Assembly: GCA_964345695.1 (NCBI GenBank)
Contig: CAYFSC010000058.1
Coordinates: forward strand, 1 to 16,280
DNA length: 16,280 bases
Source of the DNA: CAYFSC01 sp964345695
Lineage (GTDB): Bacteria; Bacteroidota; Rhodothermia; Rhodothermales; Salinibacteraceae
Direction of reading: 5' to 3'
The position numbers and the translations under genes were made by a program. This document shows positions 14,298 through 16,280 of this stretch, piece by piece; positions within the stretch are counted from its first letter, which is position 1, and every line of letters begins with the position of its first letter. Under the pieces are notes generated by a model. The model had not been told where the DNA came from and made no database searches. It saw nothing but the letters and a program-made list of their open reading frames with translations.

Positions 14298-15323
14298 ATG
14301 ACCCGTTCTTCAACCGTTCTCGTAACGGGAGCAACCGGAATGCTCGGCTCGGTCCTCACACGGCAACTCGTTTCCGAGAGCGTCCCGGTCCGCATCTTTC
14401 GGCGCGAGACCTCCTCGCTCGATCTGCTCGGCGAGACGGCCGAGCGCGTCGAGCACGCTGTCGGCGATCTGTCCGATCCACGCAGCCTGCTTCGGGCCAT
14501 GGAGGCAGTGGATCGTGTTTACCACGTGGCGGCGAAGATTGGCGGGCAGGCCCGCACCCGCGCTGATTTGCGGGCCACCAACGTGCAGGGAACGGCCAAC
14601 GTCGTCAACGCGGCTCTGAAGGCGGGCGTTGATCGCGTCGTGCACACTTCCAGCATGGCGGCCTTCGGGCGTCCCACACGCTCCGGCAGCGTGCTGGACG
14701 AAACCGCGGCCTGGCGGGATGCACCGGGGCGCTCAGACTACGCGCAGTCGAAGTACGACGCCGAGATGGAGGTCCACCGAGGCATTGCCGAGGGCCTGGA
14801 CGCCGTCATCGTCAATCCTGCGTTGATCTTCGGCGTAGGGCGGCCCGGCGAGAACACCCGCCGCATCGTCGAAGCCGTCCGCTCCGGATGGATCCCGGCC
14901 GTGCCGCCCGGCGGAACAAACGTGGTGGATGTCGAAGACGTGGCAGCCGGGCATCGGACGGCCATGCGGCAGGGCGAGACCGGCGAGCGGTACTTTCTCG
15001 GAAGCGAAAACCTGTCCTGGAAAGACATCCTCGGAACGCTGGCCGAGGCATTGGCTGTGTCGCCGCCCCGTCGTACGGTCCCTGGATGGCTGCTGAAGAC
15101 CACGGCGACTGCGAGCGAAGCCATCGCTTTCCTCACGCGCACCGAGCCCCTTCTTCCGCGCAGCCTGGCCGAAAGTGCCGTCCGCCAGCGTCGCTACGAC
15201 AACACCAAGGCACGGGCGGAACTCGGCTGCACGTTCCGCCCGTTCGCCGCCACCGCACGCCGGATTGCAGGACACATCGCCACCGACGAGACGGCGGAAG
15301 CAGCCAGAAAAGTTGAGATTTGA
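14298..15323 (+). CDS. NAD(P)-dependent epimerase/dehydratase family protein (extended SDR)
   Basis: The 341-residue product is a full-length extended short-chain dehydrogenase. It has the Rossmann motif TGATGMLG (10-17), an Asp in GDLSD near 57-60 for the adenine site, the HVAA stretch (76-79), the active-site Ser in HTSSM (116-120), and Tyr148/Lys152 of the YxxxK pair. Overall it is most like the dihydroflavonol 4-reductase/hopanoid-associated sugar epimerase group, which act on ketones or sugar nucleotides in the cytosol; the substrate cannot be told. The ATG at 14298 starts 6 residues before the first beta strand. An open frame back to 14166 is made of the repeat region and is unlikely to be coding. 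The next gene follows 125 bp later. Confidence 0.9.
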   Translation: MTRSSTVLVTGATGMLGSVLTRQLVSESVPVRIFRRETSSLDLLGETAERVEHAVGDLSDPRSLLRAMEAVDRVYHVAAKIGGQARTRADLRATNVQGTANVVNAALKAGVDRVVHTSSMAAFGRPTRSGSVLDETAAWRDAPGRSDYAQSKYDAEMEVHRGIAEGLDAVIVNPALIFGVGRPGENTRRIVEAVRSGWIPAVPPGGTNVVDVEDVAAGHRTAMRQGETGERYFLGSENLSWKDILGTLAEALAVSPPRRTVPGWLLKTTATASEAIAFLTRTEPLLPRSLAESAVRQRRYDNTKARAELGCTFRPFAATARRIAGHIATDETAEAARKVEI

Positions 15324-15448
15324 CGAAGTCGTGACCTCCCCTGCAGCCCTGCAACGATCGGCGGGAGGACGGTACACACTTTGTGCGTGCACTAAGCACA
15401 GAGCCATGTCCCTCTTCGTTCTGTCTGAGTCCATCCGAAGGTGCCACG

Positions 15449-16180
15449 ATGCTGCAGCGGCTTCGACATCTGGGAGCAAACGAGTCGGGAACGGGACCCG
15501 CATGTTCGGCCTCGGCTGAGACGCCGCCGCTCGTGCCACGCAGGCAGCGATGCCTCTATCTGGCCGTTGAGTTTGTCGTCCTCTTCGTGGGCCTTCCGGT
15601 GCTGCTGTTCACCCAGCGCCACGCGCTCACCGGCATGATCGCTCCGGTGCTGCTGGTCTTGGCCACCGGGTGCACCGCGCTTCTGTGGTGGGACCAGGCC
15701 TTCGACCGCAGCCAGCTCTGGAACCGAAGCCAGTTCCGCGAGCATGTAGCGCGCACGCTGCGTTGGTTCGTGCCCGGTGCGGGCCTGGTGATCATCGTTC
15801 TGGCCCTTTTGCGCCCGGACTTGGTGATGTCCTTTCCACACATTCACACCAACGTGTGGATGGCGATCATGGTCACCTATCCCATCGTATCCGTATATCC
15901 GCAGGAAGTGATCTTTCGAGCCTTCCTGTTTCACCGATACCACGCGCTCTTTCCAGGACGACGGACCAAGATCGTGGCCAGTGGAGCGGCGTTCGGGCTC
16001 GCGCACATCGTTTTTGCCAACTGGACGGCGCCGCTGATGACGACCGTCGTCGGCCTGCAGTTTGCACGGACCTACGCCAAGACGGAATCGACCCTGCAGG
16101 CTGCTCTGGAGCACGTGCTCTGGGGCTGTTTTGCGTTTACGGTCGGTCTCGGCTGGTACGTCTACAGCGGAGCGATTTGA
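15449..16180 (+). CDS. CPBP-family intramembrane metalloprotease-like protein
   Basis: The 243-residue product has several membrane segments (about 36-55, 60-80, 105-122, 136-150, 172-205 and 218-240) and the three motifs of the CAAX protease/bacteriocin-processing (CPBP, Abi) family: QEVIFR at 152-157, FGLAH at 182-186 and HVLWG at 222-226. In most members the first motif is EExxxR and the third HxxxN or HxxxD; here Gln152 replaces the first Glu and Gly226 the Asn. Glu153, Arg157, His186 and His222 remain, so the metal site may be intact. Members cleave membrane peptides or prenylated proteins, or act as scaffolds. The ATG at 15449 is preferred; a GTG at 15383 would add 22 residues without membrane character. 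Confidence 0.8.
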   Translation: MLQRLRHLGANESGTGPACSASAETPPLVPRRQRCLYLAVEFVVLFVGLPVLLFTQRHALTGMIAPVLLVLATGCTALLWWDQAFDRSQLWNRSQFREHVARTLRWFVPGAGLVIIVLALLRPDLVMSFPHIHTNVWMAIMVTYPIVSVYPQEVIFRAFLFHRYHALFPGRRTKIVASGAAFGLAHIVFANWTAPLMTTVVGLQFARTYAKTESTLQAALEHVLWGCFAFTVGLGWYVYSGAI

Positions 16181-16280
16181 GCCGGGGAGGCAACGTGAGC
16201 CTGAATACACGCCCCTTTGCAGGCCTCTGAGCAAGCCGACACGCAATTCCGTGAAGACTGCACAGGCATGGATTGACCAT

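Noticed and set aside
10891..14334. Very long open frame (1147 codons) on the minus strand across the mlaF end, mlaD, DUF445 and the biotin carrier gene
   Set aside because: It is antisense to four well-supported genes, its translation is rich in Arg, His and Gly with no domain pattern, and such open frames are expected opposite GC-rich genes with strong codon bias.
16181..16280. Start of a further gene at the right edge
   Set aside because: No start with protein-like sequence or promoter could be recognised in the last 100 bases.

Overview
The window looks like ordinary chromosome from a member of Rhodothermota/Bacteroidota, most like the halophilic Salinibacter group (inference). The reasons are GC-rich DNA, a type IX secretion (T9SS) sorting tail on a large secreted protein, Asp/Glu-rich cytosolic domains such as the N-terminus of MgtE, an Mla lipid transporter in the order E-F-D, and almost no Shine-Dalgarno sequences before the start codons. 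No phage, transposon, CRISPR, rRNA or tRNA is visible.

Layout. 94-2757 (+): a small secreted or membrane-anchored repeat protein, then a fibronectin-type T9SS cargo protein. 3097-5029 (+): Mg2+ channel MgtE, then a GNAT acetyltransferase. 5030-5257: a convergent gap with a 100-N assembly gap whose two sides are identical over 55 bases, lying in an 8-bp tandem repeat. 5258-9146 (-): 23S rRNA methyltransferase RlmD, a hotdog thioesterase and the DNA repair protein RadA, separated by 256-333 bp gaps, so probably not one operon. 9147-9372: divergent promoter region. 9373-12171 (+): mlaE, mlaF and mlaD, an ABC lipid transporter of the envelope, followed closely by a DUF445 membrane protein (12223-13449). 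13627-16180 (+): a lone biotin carrier protein, an extended SDR (NAD-dependent epimerase/reductase-like) and a CPBP-family membrane protease-like protein. The last 100 bases and first 93 bases hold nothing I can call.

The genes are mostly housekeeping: envelope maintenance (mla, DUF445, T9SS cargo), ion homeostasis, RNA modification and DNA repair. No novel multi-gene system is evident. The most distinctive signal is between genes. At least seven intergenic gaps carry a short tandem direct repeat (unit 7, 8, 10, 16 or 17 bp), each with its own sequence and often touching a stop or start codon: the rlmD and radA stop codons lie inside such repeats, and a perfect 2 x 16 bp duplication ends 3 bp before the mlaF ATG. 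Other candidates are a possible small plus-strand RNA with a 12-bp terminator-like hairpin between the thioesterase gene and radA, hairpins at both mla gene junctions, and a 25-codon leader ORF with the only strong Shine-Dalgarno sequence noticed, overlapping the TTG start of mlaE.
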